64,000 nucleotides of DNA from Hexactinellida sp. DTS-2022 (GCA_028753945.1 JAPNXP010000002.1:2170001-2234000), one strand, 5' to 3'; positions 33,064 through 44,269 are shown, counted from the stretch's first letter. Numbers and translations are program-made. The notes: generated by a model from the sequence alone, not told the origin.

Positions 33064-33112
33064 GCCGCCCCCCTAGAAGTGCCGCCCGGGGCGGCACTTC
33101 TAGGGGGGCGGC
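33064..33112. repeat. GC-rich 24-bp-arm palindrome
   Basis: Arms of 24 bases (33064-33087 and 33089-33112) are exact reverse complements with a single G between them, starting GCCGCCCCCCTAGAAGTGCC. The right side continues CGACCCCCACGG and CGCCACTGGG, which resembles a reversed hAT end (CAGTGGCG...). It may be two MITE ends fused head to head, but only one outer end is visible. Confidence 0.8.
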
Positions 33113-33480
33113 GACCCCCACGGTACGCCACTGGGTCTTATAAATAATACATATATTCAGGGATGGAACAGCACAAAATATCTGGGGGGTGCAATGCCCA
33201 GGTTTGGGTGTTAGAAGTGTGGACGCCGTGGGAAGCGCCCGCGGATCAACTGCCAGTTTTTGGACGTTCTTTATTAAGAACTGCATTTGAGAAAGCATCG
33301 TTCAAGAAAGTTGAAATATATTTAAGATATGTCAAAGAAATCTATTCTAAATTCATACATAACTATAAATTAGTAATTAATTAATTAAACTATCCATTAT
33401 CTAAACAATCAAATGATTCAACAGTTAACGATTTTTTCCTGATATTTGATATACAAGGTTCCCAAAGTATTCACAAAAAA

Positions 33481-33830
33481 ATCCAAAATTGCAGCCTGTG
33501 CCGACACATGTTTCTTTGGTGGCACTATATTTTAGTGGTCGTTTATTAATAGTGCCTCCAAAGGAACATGCTGTCGGCACAGGCTGCAATTTAGTATTTT
33601 TTTGCTATGTCATCATCACTATGCAGGTGTTAAATTATTTCAGAAAGGTGTTTCAGAAGGCAACGACCTTAGTGAGTTGGAAGTTTCGTTATAGCTCACT
33701 TAATTTCAGAGTTATTCAAGTTTCAGTCAATGTAAAAGGTGATGAGTTAGCATTTTTTATGTGCGTATTGGGTGTTCACCCAGCATCAACGAACCCATTC
33801 GAAATTTATAATTCACAAAATTGTTAAAAC
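33481..33830. repeat. Hairpin repeat copy 1 plus associated 230-bp segment
   Basis: 33481-33594 is a near-perfect hairpin of about 45-bp arms: TTGCAGCCTGTGCCGACA on the left, TGTCGGCACAGGCTGCAA on the right, with an AT-rich loop. The next 230 bp (33600-33830) align, inverted, with 41330-41560, sharing TAGCTCACTTAATTT, GGTGATGAGT and CATTTTNATGTGCGT. So hairpin plus tail moved as one unit. Confidence 0.7.
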
Positions 33831-33959
33831 CATAGACTCCATAAGTAAAGGATTGGAACGTCGCGATCTCGGGGATTTTAACTTGAGTCTGAGAGGCTCC
33901 AATTATAAAAATTGGTAAAGCATTAAGTTTCCGGTCTCCAAATGTGATTTTTGGCATAT

Positions 33960-34351
33960 AGGGCTAACTTTTGGCACCCGTCAACAATTTGAGGTTTTCA
34001 CTCAAAATTTCTCGCACCTCGACAAGTTATGACGTCATTGTCACATTTCGAGAACCCTGAAAAGTCACTTAATCGCACATAATTCGCGCACTCTAAGAGA
34101 TAAAATCTGAAAATTTAATGGAACATGCACATTTATGATGCGGACACTTTTTTCACCAGATTTCCAATATGCTAACTCATTATCACATGATGACGTAATC
34201 ACTAAAATTTCACATTTTTTAATTTGACTATTTAGGCCTATTGACGCTTTATAATCAATGTTATAAGTGTATAAACCATACACCAACCGCAAGGCGGTTG
34301 GTATGTGGTTGGGTTCTGCCGCAAAGCGACCTAGCAAGCGAAGCGCACTAG
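33960..34351 (+). mobile_element. 5'-truncated Helitron end, plus orientation
   Basis: Aligns with the right part of Helitron 63477-63986 from GGGCTAACTTTTGGCACC onward. It includes TATGACGTCATTGTCAC, the hairpin ACCAACCGCAAGGCGGTTGGT and the end AAGCGCACTAG at 34351, before T. The 5' TC end is missing. Confidence 0.75.
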
Positions 34352-34389
34352 TATATATAGATATACTGTAGAATCAATCTATATAGATA

Positions 34390-34448
34390 CTAGCGTGCTT
34401 TGCGCAAGAACCCAACCACACACCAACCGCTTCGAGGTTGGTGTGTTA
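34390..34448 (-). mobile_element. Helitron 3' end fragment, minus orientation
   Basis: CTAGCGTGCTTTGCG starts at 34390 after an A, followed by the hairpin ACCAACCGC-TTCGA-GGTTGGT. Only about 60 bp survive. It faces the plus-orientation Helitron end 39 bp to the left. Confidence 0.65.
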
Positions 34449-34451
34449 GTA

Positions 34452-35480
34452 TAAATATTTAATTAATTTATTAATTATTTAACACCATTATTATGAACAG
34501 CAAAATATATACAGTACCCGGACAAAAGTATTCGACCACCCAACATTTCCCATTGAAAATAGTACTATAGTAGGTCTAATAATATTGTTCAATGTAATAA
34601 AACTTTATGACATATTGTTATTTTGAATTCAGATTCGTATTCTACGCATTCGAATTACCCATTTTAGATGCTTTGAAATTGATTACGTATTAATTGGGTT
34701 GAAATTATCATCAAATGGCAACATGTGCCACCTGTTCCCATCTCTCCCATAGTGGCAATTTGGGAAAAGTGGTGCATAGTGGGACAGGATGATAACTTTT
34801 AACCAAATCAAAAAGGGATTGAATTAAAAGTTTCTACAAGTATTAATTCGAATGCGCAGAATATGAATTTGTAATCGAAATATCAATATCTCAAGTAATT
34901 TGAAAACACAATCTTCCATTGTTCTACCTACTATATTACTATTTTCAATGGGAAAATGTTGGGTGGTCGAATACTTCTGTCCGGGTAGTGTATAGTTCAA
35001 TTATTTGTAATAATTATTAATCTAATTTAAATTTCACTATAATATTTGGATTCAGCTCACTCGATAACCCCATTAATCTAATTGGAACCGTCTCCATAAG
35101 TTAAACACAGAGCAAATTAATTAGAATTGGATATGTTAGTGTATCCATTGTGCAATAATATTAACGCAGAAGCAAATATAATCACATAATCTGTTGTTGT
35201 TATCAATATGGAATGTAAAATCTTAGTTTTCAATTAGAAAATAGAAGCCTACTCGATCTCACAAGTGGAATTAATATAATTATCGAAAGTTTAAATAATA
35301 GTGTAAGATTTAACAAGTATAATCAATATATTTAATACAAGTGAAACAATGGAAATTGATTTAACAGTTTACTGAAACTGAAGTGTGGGTAAACAAAGAA
35401 ATTTCAACCACTATTTGTGGCATGAATTAAACCCACTATAAAAATTTGTCTTTCCCATCAGACGCAGAATTCTATCTTGA
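34452..35480. repeat. AT-rich stretch with an inverted pair and a foldback-arm copy
   Basis: ACCCGGACAAAAGTATTCGACCACCCAACATTT-like text near 34514-34560 recurs inverted at 34950-34988. This gives a roughly 475-bp element with CCCGGACAGAAGTATTCG-type ends (start near 34516, end near 34986), probably a TA-type MITE. From about 35040 to 35400 the sequence is a diverged copy of the left foldback arm at 35935-36300 (GAAACAATGGAAATTGA, CTGAAGTGTG). No coding signature. Confidence 0.55.
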
Positions 35481-35704
35481 ATACAATTGTAAAATATTAA
35501 TCTATGATTTAGTATAACATTTTTTTAGTTATAGATCAGACTAATTTTGAAAGGTGTCAAAAATTTGTCCAAAATTTGTTAATCAAAATTCGTAACCCCA
35601 GGTGCACATCTGTAACCCATGAGACATCTGTCCTAAAGATTTGGGTTCTTTTTAATTACACTCTGTTCTGTGGATGGCTACGGAAGAATAATAATAATAA
35701 TAAA

Positions 35705-35822
35705 ATCCAAAATTGCAGCCTGTGCCGACGCATCTTCCTTTGGTGGCAATATATTTTGTTGGTTGTTTATTATAATAGTGCCTCCAAAGGAACATGCTGT
35801 CGGCACAGCTGCAATTTTGGAT
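35705..35822. repeat. Hairpin repeat copy 2
   Basis: ATCCAAAATTGCAGCCTGTG and CACAGCTGCAATTTTGGAT pair as arms, with GTGCCGAC / GTCGGCAC and TTCCTTTGGTGGCA / TGCCTCCAAAGGAA inside. Same family as 33481-33594. Apparent short open frames here only translate the hairpin. Confidence 0.8.
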
Positions 35823-35934
35823 TTTTTTCCGCCAAGTCATCAATGCATCAAGGTGGCAAGAACCATTTGTTAATTAGTCCGAGCCCCAAGGAACGGTTGA
35901 TAAATTTGAAGTTTGTTTCTATCATAAACCATCC

Positions 35935-36563
35935 TGAGTTTAATGCCATTCATTCATTATGTATTAATAATAAATTTATTATTAGTTATTTATTTTAGCA
36001 ATGTTATCCACGGTTGGTTCAGTTGAGTCAACAAATTCCTTATATTATATTATTTTATTTAATCCATCGTATAGTAATACTACAATTAAATAGAAGCCAG
36101 CTGGAATTTATTAGTTAAATCAATATATTTATCGAAAGTTGAAACAATAGAGTAAGATTTATCAAGTTAAATCAATAAAATTATTACAAGTAGAAACAAT
36201 AGAATTAGATTCAATATAATTATCGCAAGTTGAAACAATAGAATTAGATTTAACAGTTTTTTTGAATCTGAAGTGTGAGGAAACACAAGAGATTTGTACC
36301 CCAATTATGACACAAACCTAGGCCACATTGAACATTTGTGATTTGCCAAAAGGTGTAGAATTTAATTTTCTATCGTACATGTAAATTTTATCAATCTCAA
36401 TATTAATTATTTCATGTTATGAGCCATAATTAGTTTAAATAGATGTTAAAATTATTTGATCAAAATTCGTAACCCAAAGTGCAAATTAGACGGTCAATCC
36501 GCACCTACATGCCATGTTTCAGCCCTCTATGTATAAAGATGTGCCCAGGGCACCGTCTACGGA
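35935..36563. repeat. Left arm of a ~2.9-kb foldback element
   Basis: Pairs as reverse complement with 37264-37660 and 38616-38825. Landmarks are TGAGTTTAATG, GCAATGTTATCC, AACAAATTCCTTAT, GTATAGTAATACTA, AAATAGAAGCC, GAAACAATAG, CTGAAGTGTGAGGAAAC, CACAAATG and TTTCAGCCCT. The pairing is imperfect but continuous. Right-arm-type copies lie at 40300-40460 and 52740-53170, left-arm-type at 35040-35400 and 58080-58300. Confidence 0.7.
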
Positions 36564-36599
36564 GAAAGAATAATAATAATAATAATATCGATAATAAAG

Positions 36600-36780
36600 G
36601 CAGTGATTTCAATACTGGGCCACTATACTATAGTATAGTCGGCACAGTAAAAATAATAATTAAAGACAGTAAGATTAGAACTGGGCCACTATACTATAGT
36701 ATAGTCGGCACAGTAATAATATACCAAAGCACTAAGACCAATACTGGGCCACTATACTATGGTTTATTCGGCACAGTAAA
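36600..36780. repeat. Three tandem units with CTATACTATAGTATAG
   Basis: Units of about 65 bp begin ACTGGGCCACTATACTATAG and close TAGTCGGCACAGTAA (from 36613, 36680 and 36743; the third is diverged). The 16-bp core is a perfect palindrome. Single copies occur near 6985, 40990, 41070, 52550 and 58475. The 102-codon frame across them is not coding. Confidence 0.8.
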
Positions 36781-36889
36781 AAGATAGGGAAGAGAACTCT
36801 GATATATTTCTCTCAACCAATCTCGAAAATTATGCCAGTCCCTTGATATAAAATTTGTATTATACACGTATTATCATATTCTTTGGGGG

Positions 36890-36956
36890 GTTCGAACTCC
36901 CCTTGAGCCAATTTGGGGATGCAACCCCCCTGACCCCCACGGTAGATCTATCCCTG
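36890..36956. repeat. Lone hAT-like terminus
   Basis: ACCCCCACGGTAGATCTATCCCTG ends at 36956. From outside it reads CAGGGATAGATC followed by G-runs, the style of a hAT end. A candidate partner is at 33158 (CAGGGATGG), but the foldback boundaries argue against it. Confidence 0.4.
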
Positions 36957-37143
36957 CATATACTGAAGACTCTTCAACTGGGAATTGATTGACAATTTTT
37001 GCATGTAGTGGTGAAGTTGAAAATTATATAATACATCTATTTAGTGAATATATCTAATGCGTAGCGGTAAAGTGATCCATCGCGAACCTGACGACAACAA
37101 AGGGACCGTTACATTTATATTAATTCCACCCTATGGGAGAAGA

Positions 37144-37258
37144 ATCTAAAATTGCAACTGTGCATACAGCTTATTATGGTGGAGGCACTATTTCTCATTG
37201 AACCACCAAATATAGTGTCTCCAAATGAATATGCAGTCGTCACAGCTGTAATTTAGAT
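37144..37258. repeat. Hairpin repeat copy 3
   Basis: ATCTAAAATTGCAACTGTGC pairs with CACAGCTGTAATTTAGAT; inner arms TGGTGGAGGCACTAT and ATAGTGTCTCCAAAT. It lies in the interior of the large foldback (35935-38825). Confidence 0.75.
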
Positions 37259-37263
37259 TTTTC

Positions 37264-38825
37264 TGTTGACGGTACCCTGGCCACACCTGTATACATTGAG
37301 GGCTGAAACTTGACATGTAGGTGCAGTGACCTTCTAATTTGCACCTGGAGTTACGATTTTGGTAAATTAATTTAAGACCTATTTAATCTAATTGTGGCTC
37401 ATAACATTAAATAATTAATAGTGAGCTTGATAAAAATTTACATATACGGATAGATAATATAATTTAATTGTACACCTTATGGCAAATCACAAATGTTTAA
37501 TTTGGCCTAGGTTTGTGCCATAATTTGTGTGCCAATCTCCTTTGTTTCCTCACACTTCAGATTCAGTAAATTATTAATTCAATTTCCATTGTTTCAACTT
37601 GTAATAATTATATTGAATCATAGCCTAATCTATATATGGCCTGACAGTAGATGTACCAGGGATGCACAATAAGATGGGAAATGTTAATTTTTTAATGTTT
37701 TCTATATTGAACTACTAAGTTCTTTTTATTCTCTAGGTCGTATTCATTATTCAGCCCTGCTAGCCCGTGATTAGTATTAGCTGTAATGAGAAGGTTGATT
37801 GGATTTTCATAATTGAATAGTGATAATAAACACAAACAGTACAATTTCTAATATTAATATACACTAAATACTACACAATTATTTGCTTTCTTTCCTCTCT
37901 CCTCTTTCTCTCTCTGGCTCTAGCAGTGACACACGACACACTTAGCTACATATTAGAAATAAGAATAACAGTAATCCAAATAAGTAAACACATAATTAAG
38001 AGAATTTCTTTAATTTGCGCTTTTATATAATTCTTGACTTTGTTTGCAAGAAAGCAATTCGCTGCAGTAAAGACGAGCTTCGATAAGATGTTCCAACTAA
38101 ACACATCACAGCTAATACAAGTAGACTTCCAAATACTTGGATAACGATTATCACTATTTTTCAAATACATCAACGAAAGTTCAACTAGTATTTTTCTAGA
38201 AGGTCCACTTACAAGTTAAGCCAGCAGGTCTTTGTTGTTTTCGATGCCACTAAAGGTCTTCCATTAAACAAGTATGAAATTCAAAACTGGCTCAGATGGA
38301 TATTTAAGTCTGCCAAGGTCCGTTAGCTGTAGAAGTTTATACTAAGAGTTCAGATCTAAATCAATTAGAAATTCTTTATCAACTGTTAGCATATGTAGAC
38401 AGACATGACACGGTTTTGTTTGTTTCAGGTACTGATGGACAGTATAGCTTGCAATAAAGGCCAATGATTGAAGCAACTGTGAACCACAATCACTTGTTGA
38501 TAGATCAGTTTCAAGGATTTGAAGATAGATGTGATTATTAGAACCCATCTCAAACGGTATAGACTGAAATGGTGTTCCAAGGGATCCGTCTGTAGGATAG
38601 AGGACAACTCATATGTAACAACTTGCGATAATTATGTTGATTTAACTTGTGAATTCGAGTTGGCTTCTATTTAATTATAGTATTACTATACAATGGATTA
38701 AAGCGAATTTAGTTAAATAAGGAATTTGTTTACTTAACTCAACTCACCTTGGATAACATTGCTAAATAATTAACTATTTATTTAATTTATTATTAATACA
38801 TAATTAATTAATGACATTAAACTCA
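37264..38825. repeat. Right arm of the ~2.9-kb foldback, split by a P element
   Basis: Reverse complement of 35935-36563 in two pieces: 37264-37660 and 38616-38825. The intervening 950 bp are P element D. Outer landmarks are GGCTTCTATTTAATTATAG, GTATTACTATAC, AAGGAATTTGTT, GGATAACATTGC and CATTAAACTCA. Confidence 0.7.
37667..38615 (-). pseudogene. P element D: 3' portion only
   Basis: Starts with the same end as P element B (CAGGGATGCACAA) and aligns with 13457-14640. Reading leftward the coding remnants are QTDPLEHHFSLYR (about 38580), QLLQSLAFIASYTVHQYL (about 38450), KPCHVCLHMLT (about 38400), a DRGG-type block decayed to TDLGRLKYPSE (about 38320), and LVFTAANCFLANKVKNY (about 38050). Relative to copy B about 230 bp are missing near 38500, removing the segment between the LEHHF block and the SLAF block. 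The THAP domain and catalytic core are absent. It interrupts the foldback right arm and is therefore younger than that arm. Confidence 0.8.
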
Positions 38826-38870
38826 TGATTTGTTCCTTTGTTCCGTAACAACTTGATAAATGGGTGTAAA

Positions 38871-39768
38871 TGTTGCAGTGTATATGCACTTTTGGTGTAC
38901 ATGCATGTACACCAGTGCACATGCATGTACACTGATAAGTTGGTGTACATGCATGTACACCGGTGTATATGCACTTTATGAACTATATTGGCTACAAGTG
39001 TATATACACCAGTGTATACGCACTTTATCCATTTTTTATGTCAATGGTGCTTATGAATTTATACTAGTGTACTGTTAATTCCTGTGTATCTAAGTTATGA
39101 TAAAACATTGATTCTGAAATTGTACATATATTCCCTCGATGTTATATAGCTAGTATTATACATACGCATGTACTATATTATGACATACGGCGCGTGTAAA
39201 TTACTTTGATAAAATTGCAATCGATTAGATTTTCACACATGCAATTGTAGGATGCATTGCTGGGAATATAATTAGAATTACCATCAAGGAATTTGGGTTT
39301 ATTGAAATGCATTGCATGATTATAATTGTATCTTATCAATTAGAATAAAATGTTATACAGTCGAAACCGGTTTTTCTAAACAATTCATTTCATGGAAATA
39401 AAGTAAGAAAAATCCGATAGTTAGAATAAACCGATTGAAGATAAAACAAAATTGGAATTTCTTACACATTTAGAATAAATAGAAAACGATTAGTTACGAA
39501 AAACTGGGATTAGAAAAACCTGTTTCGACTGAATCATAACTAGATAGATACACAGGAATTAACAATATACTAGTTTAAATTCATAAGCACCCATTTGCAT
39601 AAAAAATGGATAAAGGTGCGTATATACCGGTGTATATACACTTGTAGCCAATATAGTTCATAAAGTGCATATACACCGGTGTACATGCATGTACACCAAC
39701 TTATCAGTGTACATGCATGTGCACTGGTGTACATGCATGTACACCAAAAGTGCATATACACTGCAACA
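38871..39768. mobile_element. 898-bp foldback with TGTACATGCATGTACA palindromes
   Basis: Arms 38871-39092 and 39545-39768 are reverse complements over about 222 bp with few differences, from TGTTGCAGTGTATATGC to CCTGTGTATCTA. Each arm contains three or four ACATGCATGT-centred palindromes, so it can fold at two scales. Flanking TAAA (38867-38870 and 39769-39772) may be the target duplication. The spacer holds a pogo-like MITE (39358-39531). The two open frames reading CTCMYT-like repeats are translations of the palindromes, not genes. Confidence 0.8.
39358..39531. mobile_element. Pogo-like MITE in the foldback spacer
   Basis: Ends CAGTCGAAACCGGTTTTTCTA and TAGAAAAACCTGTTTCGACTG pair with one mismatch over 21 bp. 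TA precedes the left end; the right side reads AATCATA, so the TA duplication is not clear. 174 bp, AT-rich, non-coding. Confidence 0.75.
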
Positions 39769-39803
39769 TAAACACTTTGAGGCATTCATGAATTGTCGAA
39801 AAA

Positions 39804-40146
39804 ATCCAAAATTGCAGCCTGTGCCGAAATTATTTCCCTTTGAAGGTACCAAGGTGTTATCCAGGCGTGCTGGGCGCCTAAAGCCTAAAGGAGGGTAATG
39901 GGTATAATTTTTATCTAGGCGTGAAACAATCGATTCTAGGCCTACAATATCGAGAGATGCTCCCATAGACTGTATACAAGGTGACTAATCTAGGCGTACA
40001 AAATAAAAACTGAAGGAGCTCTTAACAAAATCTAGGAGCGGGTAATCTTTCCTTGCATAAAAGCTTGGGAGGCACTACTAGTTACCCAACCACCAAATGT
40101 TGTGCCCCAAAGGGAAATGCGTCACCACAGGCTACATTTTTTGATT
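39804..40146. repeat. Hairpin repeat copy 4, with an insert
   Basis: Left arm ATCCAAAATTGCAGCCTGTG then CCGAAATTATTTCCCTTTG. Right arm AAAGGGAAATGCGTCACCAC and AGGCTACATTTTT at 40108-40146. About 220 bp between (39850-40068) is extra sequence, including repeated CTAGGCGT words, relative to other copies. Confidence 0.6.
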
Positions 40147-40189
40147 TATTATTATTACTATTAATACGTACATCCTCCACACAATAGAG

Positions 40190-41110
40190 TTTTATTAAAT
40201 AAGAACTGAAATTTTCTGGACAGGTGTCTCATGTATTACAGATGTGCACCTGGGGTCACGATTATTTTACATTTTTTGGACACTTTTTTGGACACTTTTT
40301 GCACCTGTTTAATTTTAGAAAAAGTACTAAAAATAGTGCGCGAATATTCAAAATATATGCATTCGATGTAGAAATTAATTCTACACCCTTTCACAGTGCA
40401 CGAATTTTTAAATTGTGTTTTGCTTGTGCTACAATTGAAAAACTGTTGAGTTAAATTGAATTTTCATTTAGTAGAAAACTTCAATGCATCTAAGTACTAT
40501 AAATCGATTTTTATAGTAGCAGTATTTGATCAAATTGAATTATTCATATACAATAGAATACTTTATTCTAACTGTGATGTCAAAACTTGATTTATACAGT
40601 AATATTTAATGAATTAATTGTATTATTCATATGCAGTAGCTCTTCATCGAAACCACGGTATGATTGCATAATTGAATATTAATGATATTGCAATTTTTGA
40701 AAGTTAAGGGTCAATTGTGGCTACTTTGAGACTAATTATCAGGAAATGAGGACGAATTTTAAAAATTGTGAATAGCTATTAGCTGCGAACTACTTTTCTG
40801 AAACTATTTATTTGATAAATATTTTGTTATTTCTTTTGTTTTCTAATGGGACGAAAAAAGCTTTAAGTTCCGTTAAAAATTTCCCAAGTCGAAATTGAAA
40901 AATCGTGCCATGAACATCAACCAGACACTTATCCTGAAAATCTTAGAGCTGAGAAAAATACAATTCAAGGCAGTGATTTAAATACTGGGCCACTATACTA
41001 TAGTATAGTCGGCACAGTAAAATAATAAAATTATAATTGAGATGTGATTTCAATACTACTGGGGCTCTATACTATACTATACTATATACTATAGTCAGCA
41101 CAGTACTCAA
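40190..41110. repeat. Foldback-arm relatives and CTATACTATAG copies
   Basis: 40190-40460 matches the right-arm family (CAGGTGTCTCATG, GTGCACCTGGGGT, GCACGAATTTTTAAATTG). Palindromic CTATACTATAGTATAG followed by TCGGCACAGTAA is at 40990-41020, and a degenerate copy at 41068-41106. The segment from 40470 to 40970 is AT-rich and unrecognised. Confidence 0.5.
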
Positions 41111-41329
41111 ATATTTAAACATAACAAATATAAGTTGATGTTGAAATTGGTATTAAATTATTAATAATTTTAATAATTATTTATACTATTTCACAAAATA
41201 TCATAAATCTTAGTAATGCTACACGATAGAAAGAAACTTCCAATGTATACATTCACCTTTATGCCACGTAATACCTTTACGAAATGGGTATTGGCACCTT
41301 GAGGTGATGATGACATCGTCAAATATATG

Positions 41330-41690
41330 TGTTTTTACAATTTTGTGACTATATATCTCGAATTGGTTGGTTGGTATTGGGTTGACACACAACACGCACA
41401 TGAAAATGCTGACTCATCACCCATTATAGTATTACTGATACTTTAATATCTCTGAAAATTAAGTGAGCTAAAAGGAAATTCCCACCATTCTAAGAGTCAT
41501 TTCGGTCCGAAAAACCTTCCTGAAATTGTTTACTACCTTTGTAGTGACGAACTGACGATGAACTTCAAAATAATCTAAAATTACACCTGTGCCGACAACA
41601 TGTTATTTAGTAGGCACTCTCAATCCACCAACCAACAAAAGATAGTGCCTCCTAGGAACATGCTGTCGGCACCGGTGTAATTTTATTTTA
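41330..41690. repeat. Hairpin repeat copy 5 with inverted 230-bp segment
   Basis: 41572-41690 is the hairpin (ATCTAAAATTACACCTGTGC and GGCACCGGTGTAATTTTAT). 41330-41560 is the reverse complement of 33600-33830. Hairpin and tail keep the same relative order, so this is a second copy of one composite unit in opposite orientation. Confidence 0.7.
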
Positions 41691-41699
41691 TTTGTTTGT

Positions 41700-43160
41700 C
41701 TTGAGCATTTCATCAGAGTTTTACTAGACGCTGAAGCCATTTTATTTGAATTGATATTTTGTATTTTATGATGGTAAATTTACATTCCATGACAGAACCC
41801 ATGTATTCTTTTTCGAAAAATGTAGCAAATAGACTAAATTGGTGTTAGATCATAATTATTAGTGTGATAATCTCATTTGAATAGTGTGAAGAATAATCTC
41901 TTGATTGAATTAAAGTGTATTTCAAACAACCATGCGACTAAATGTCCGTTAACCGTTTCCAGGAGTTCACCGACGTAGGGGAAATGTTCCAGGATAGAAG
42001 TTCTATTCAAGTTTGTTTTATCTTTTCTTTTCCCTAAGGAATTGTTAATTTTTCCGCAACTGGTTGTATAGTTCTGTCGTGATAGCCGTCCCACCCATTA
42101 GTTTTGTGGTTTTAACAATTTTTTACTAAGGAACCAAAAAGTACCCTACCTTCTAATTTTCTTCTCAATTTATTTGTGACCATTTTTTATTTTCTGGTGA
42201 CTTTGCACAAAATCATATTTGCATTAATTTAACAATAATCTTCTGCTTTACCTTTGTGTTTCAAGAAACCCCATTAGAAAATGACTGACCCTCACAACTT
42301 TCAATTTATTTGAGTCATTTCCCTGGACAGGGCTCCAATTTTCCTCTGTACATTCGCCAAAATCCCTGGATACCCCAAGATTTTTTTCTCGCGATCTGCG
42401 CTCAGTAATTACTGTACAATATTATAATAAGGCCAGTGTTTGTGGTACCTTGTTTTAGCTCCACCTCCAGCATAATATTTTCCTACCAAAATTACTGTAA
42501 TTTTTGCTCACTTTGTGCTACCCTATTACGATATTAATTTTTATTAACGCAATCTAAACTAAAATAGCCATAATTAGCTAGTAACAAGGTAAATTATGGC
42601 AAGAATTATGCCCAAAGTTGAAAAATTCTGGAACAGCACTTACAAATTATATTACAGTGGTTTTCACCTAATTACAACAGCTCTACTAGCAAATTATTTT
42701 CAGTTCCCAAGTGAGCATTTATTGTTAGTTTTGTTCGTATAATAGCAAGTTCGCTTGTTAGAATGCAAAATTCGACTTGCTTTCACGCGATCACCACTAT
42801 ATTTGTAAAGCGAGAATTTAAGCGAACTATGCCAAAACATTTCACTATCATTATTTCAGAAAATAATCAGATAGTGATAATGAGATGCCTCCTGCCCGCA
42901 TCCTCATATTGACTATTGACCTATTGTATGAGATTTTACTACCATGAGACTTCTACTAAGTACCACTGTTATTCTTTATCACCTTATTTCTCGAGATATA
43001 TTGGAACTATGTAATCGTATTAACCACATTTATATTCATACGCTAATATCAATATTATGACGTGAAGAGGTGACTTGCAATGTTTTAATGGTATACGCAT
43101 AAATTTGTCATTAACCACATAGAACCGTCGTGCTTACTGTGGTACTTATATAAAGATGTA
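41700..43160. other. Unassigned stretch
   Basis: AT-rich; only short frames without recognisable motifs. It lies upstream of the integrase pseudogene, so part may be its ancient 5' region. Confidence 0.4.
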
Positions 43161-43550
43161 TTGTTTCAAATGTTTAATAAAATACAAATGGACACCTCAG
43201 ATTACCAAGAGTTAATTCATTATTTGTCAGCAAAAATGTGTCCTCGATTGCTAGCATCTACGAAATGTGCTAGACTCAATTATAAGAAGGGTACTGCATT
43301 GTTTCAGTTGGAAGAAGACAATCATCTTTACATGGTAGATATTTAATTTGTGATCTAGTTTTGATTAAATAACATGTATAGCATTAATTTTTGTCATTTG
43401 CCTCATTTATTTTTATTTTTTTCAGATATATTCACCAAAAACAAGAAAAGCGTACTCATCCGTTACCCGACTAAGGCTGAAGTGCCAAATATAATTCGTT
43501 TACACCATATTACAGAACATTCTGGTATAAATCAGACCACTGAAATTATC

Positions 43551-44160
43551 TAGGCCGTGACCTTCGTTATATAAGGCCTTACTACTACTCCGAACCATGG
43601 ATTACTTAAAGGTCATTGATTATTAGCTGATATATCTTTATCTCAATTGCTAGTAATGACAGACCTGAGAAATGCATTATAATTATATAGGAAGTTAGGA
43701 ACATGATATCAAGGCATACATAACACCCTTTAGAATTGTGATATATCACCATTTGATTACGTAATCGCTATTTTTCGTGCGAATTATCGTGTTTTATAGC
43801 CTGCATTTAACATAGATAAACGAGTTATAAATGTTCAAAATTAGACCATGAGGATGTCCATAACTAGTTGAATGAAATATATCGAAATTATAATTGGAAT
43901 GTTTATACATTCCTCGGTTGCCAGGGAAATGCATATTTCCTAAAATGAGCCATAACTCAAAAACTATCTTTTTATGTAGACTATGTTAGTACTGATCTAT
44001 CCGCAATTGGTAACTTCCTATTCATTGATAATACATTATGTAGGCCTAACTTCAATGATTTTTGAGATAATGAGATTATTAGCACTTAATTCTTTATATG
44101 GTAATACAATGTATTACCATATAAAGAATGAGTAATGTATTAAATATATTACTCATTATT
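43551..44160. repeat. Unnamed dispersed repeat, copy 2
   Basis: Uninterrupted counterpart of 10671-12190: TAGGCCGTGACCTTCGTTATATAAGG to TAACTTCCTATTCATTGATAATACATTATG and onward. It begins directly after the TTEII codons of the integrase, so it inserted into that gene. Near its right edge is a 19-bp-arm palindrome (44089-44129, ATTCTTTATATGGTAATAC). Confidence 0.75.
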
Positions 44161-44269
44161 TCCCATTGTTTACAAGCACATAAGTATTAAGTATCTTATA
44201 AACACAAGTGGATATAATTAGCCACTCTACTTTGCGGTCTGTAACGTTCCAAATAAGGGATATAACGGT

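Noticed and set aside
36479-36787. A 102-codon plus-strand frame
   Set aside because: It reads through a microsatellite and three tandem CTATACTATAG units (GPLYYSIVGTV repeats).
36880-36910. tRNA-like GGGGTTCGAACTCCCC
   Set aside because: It resembles a T-arm, but no A box, anticodon arm or acceptor stem fits upstream.
33158-36956. A 3.8-kb hAT element bounded by CAGGGATGG and ATCTATCCCTG with flanks CATATATT/CATATACT
   Set aside because: The right end lies inside the interior of the foldback 35935-38825, inner pairing beyond CAGGGAT is poor, and no hAT gene is inside. The 7/8 flank match is plausible by chance in AT-rich DNA.
38860-39966. Open frames rich in CMYT/MHVH repeats on both strands
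   Set aside because: They are translations of the TGTACATGCATGTACA palindromes in the foldback arms.
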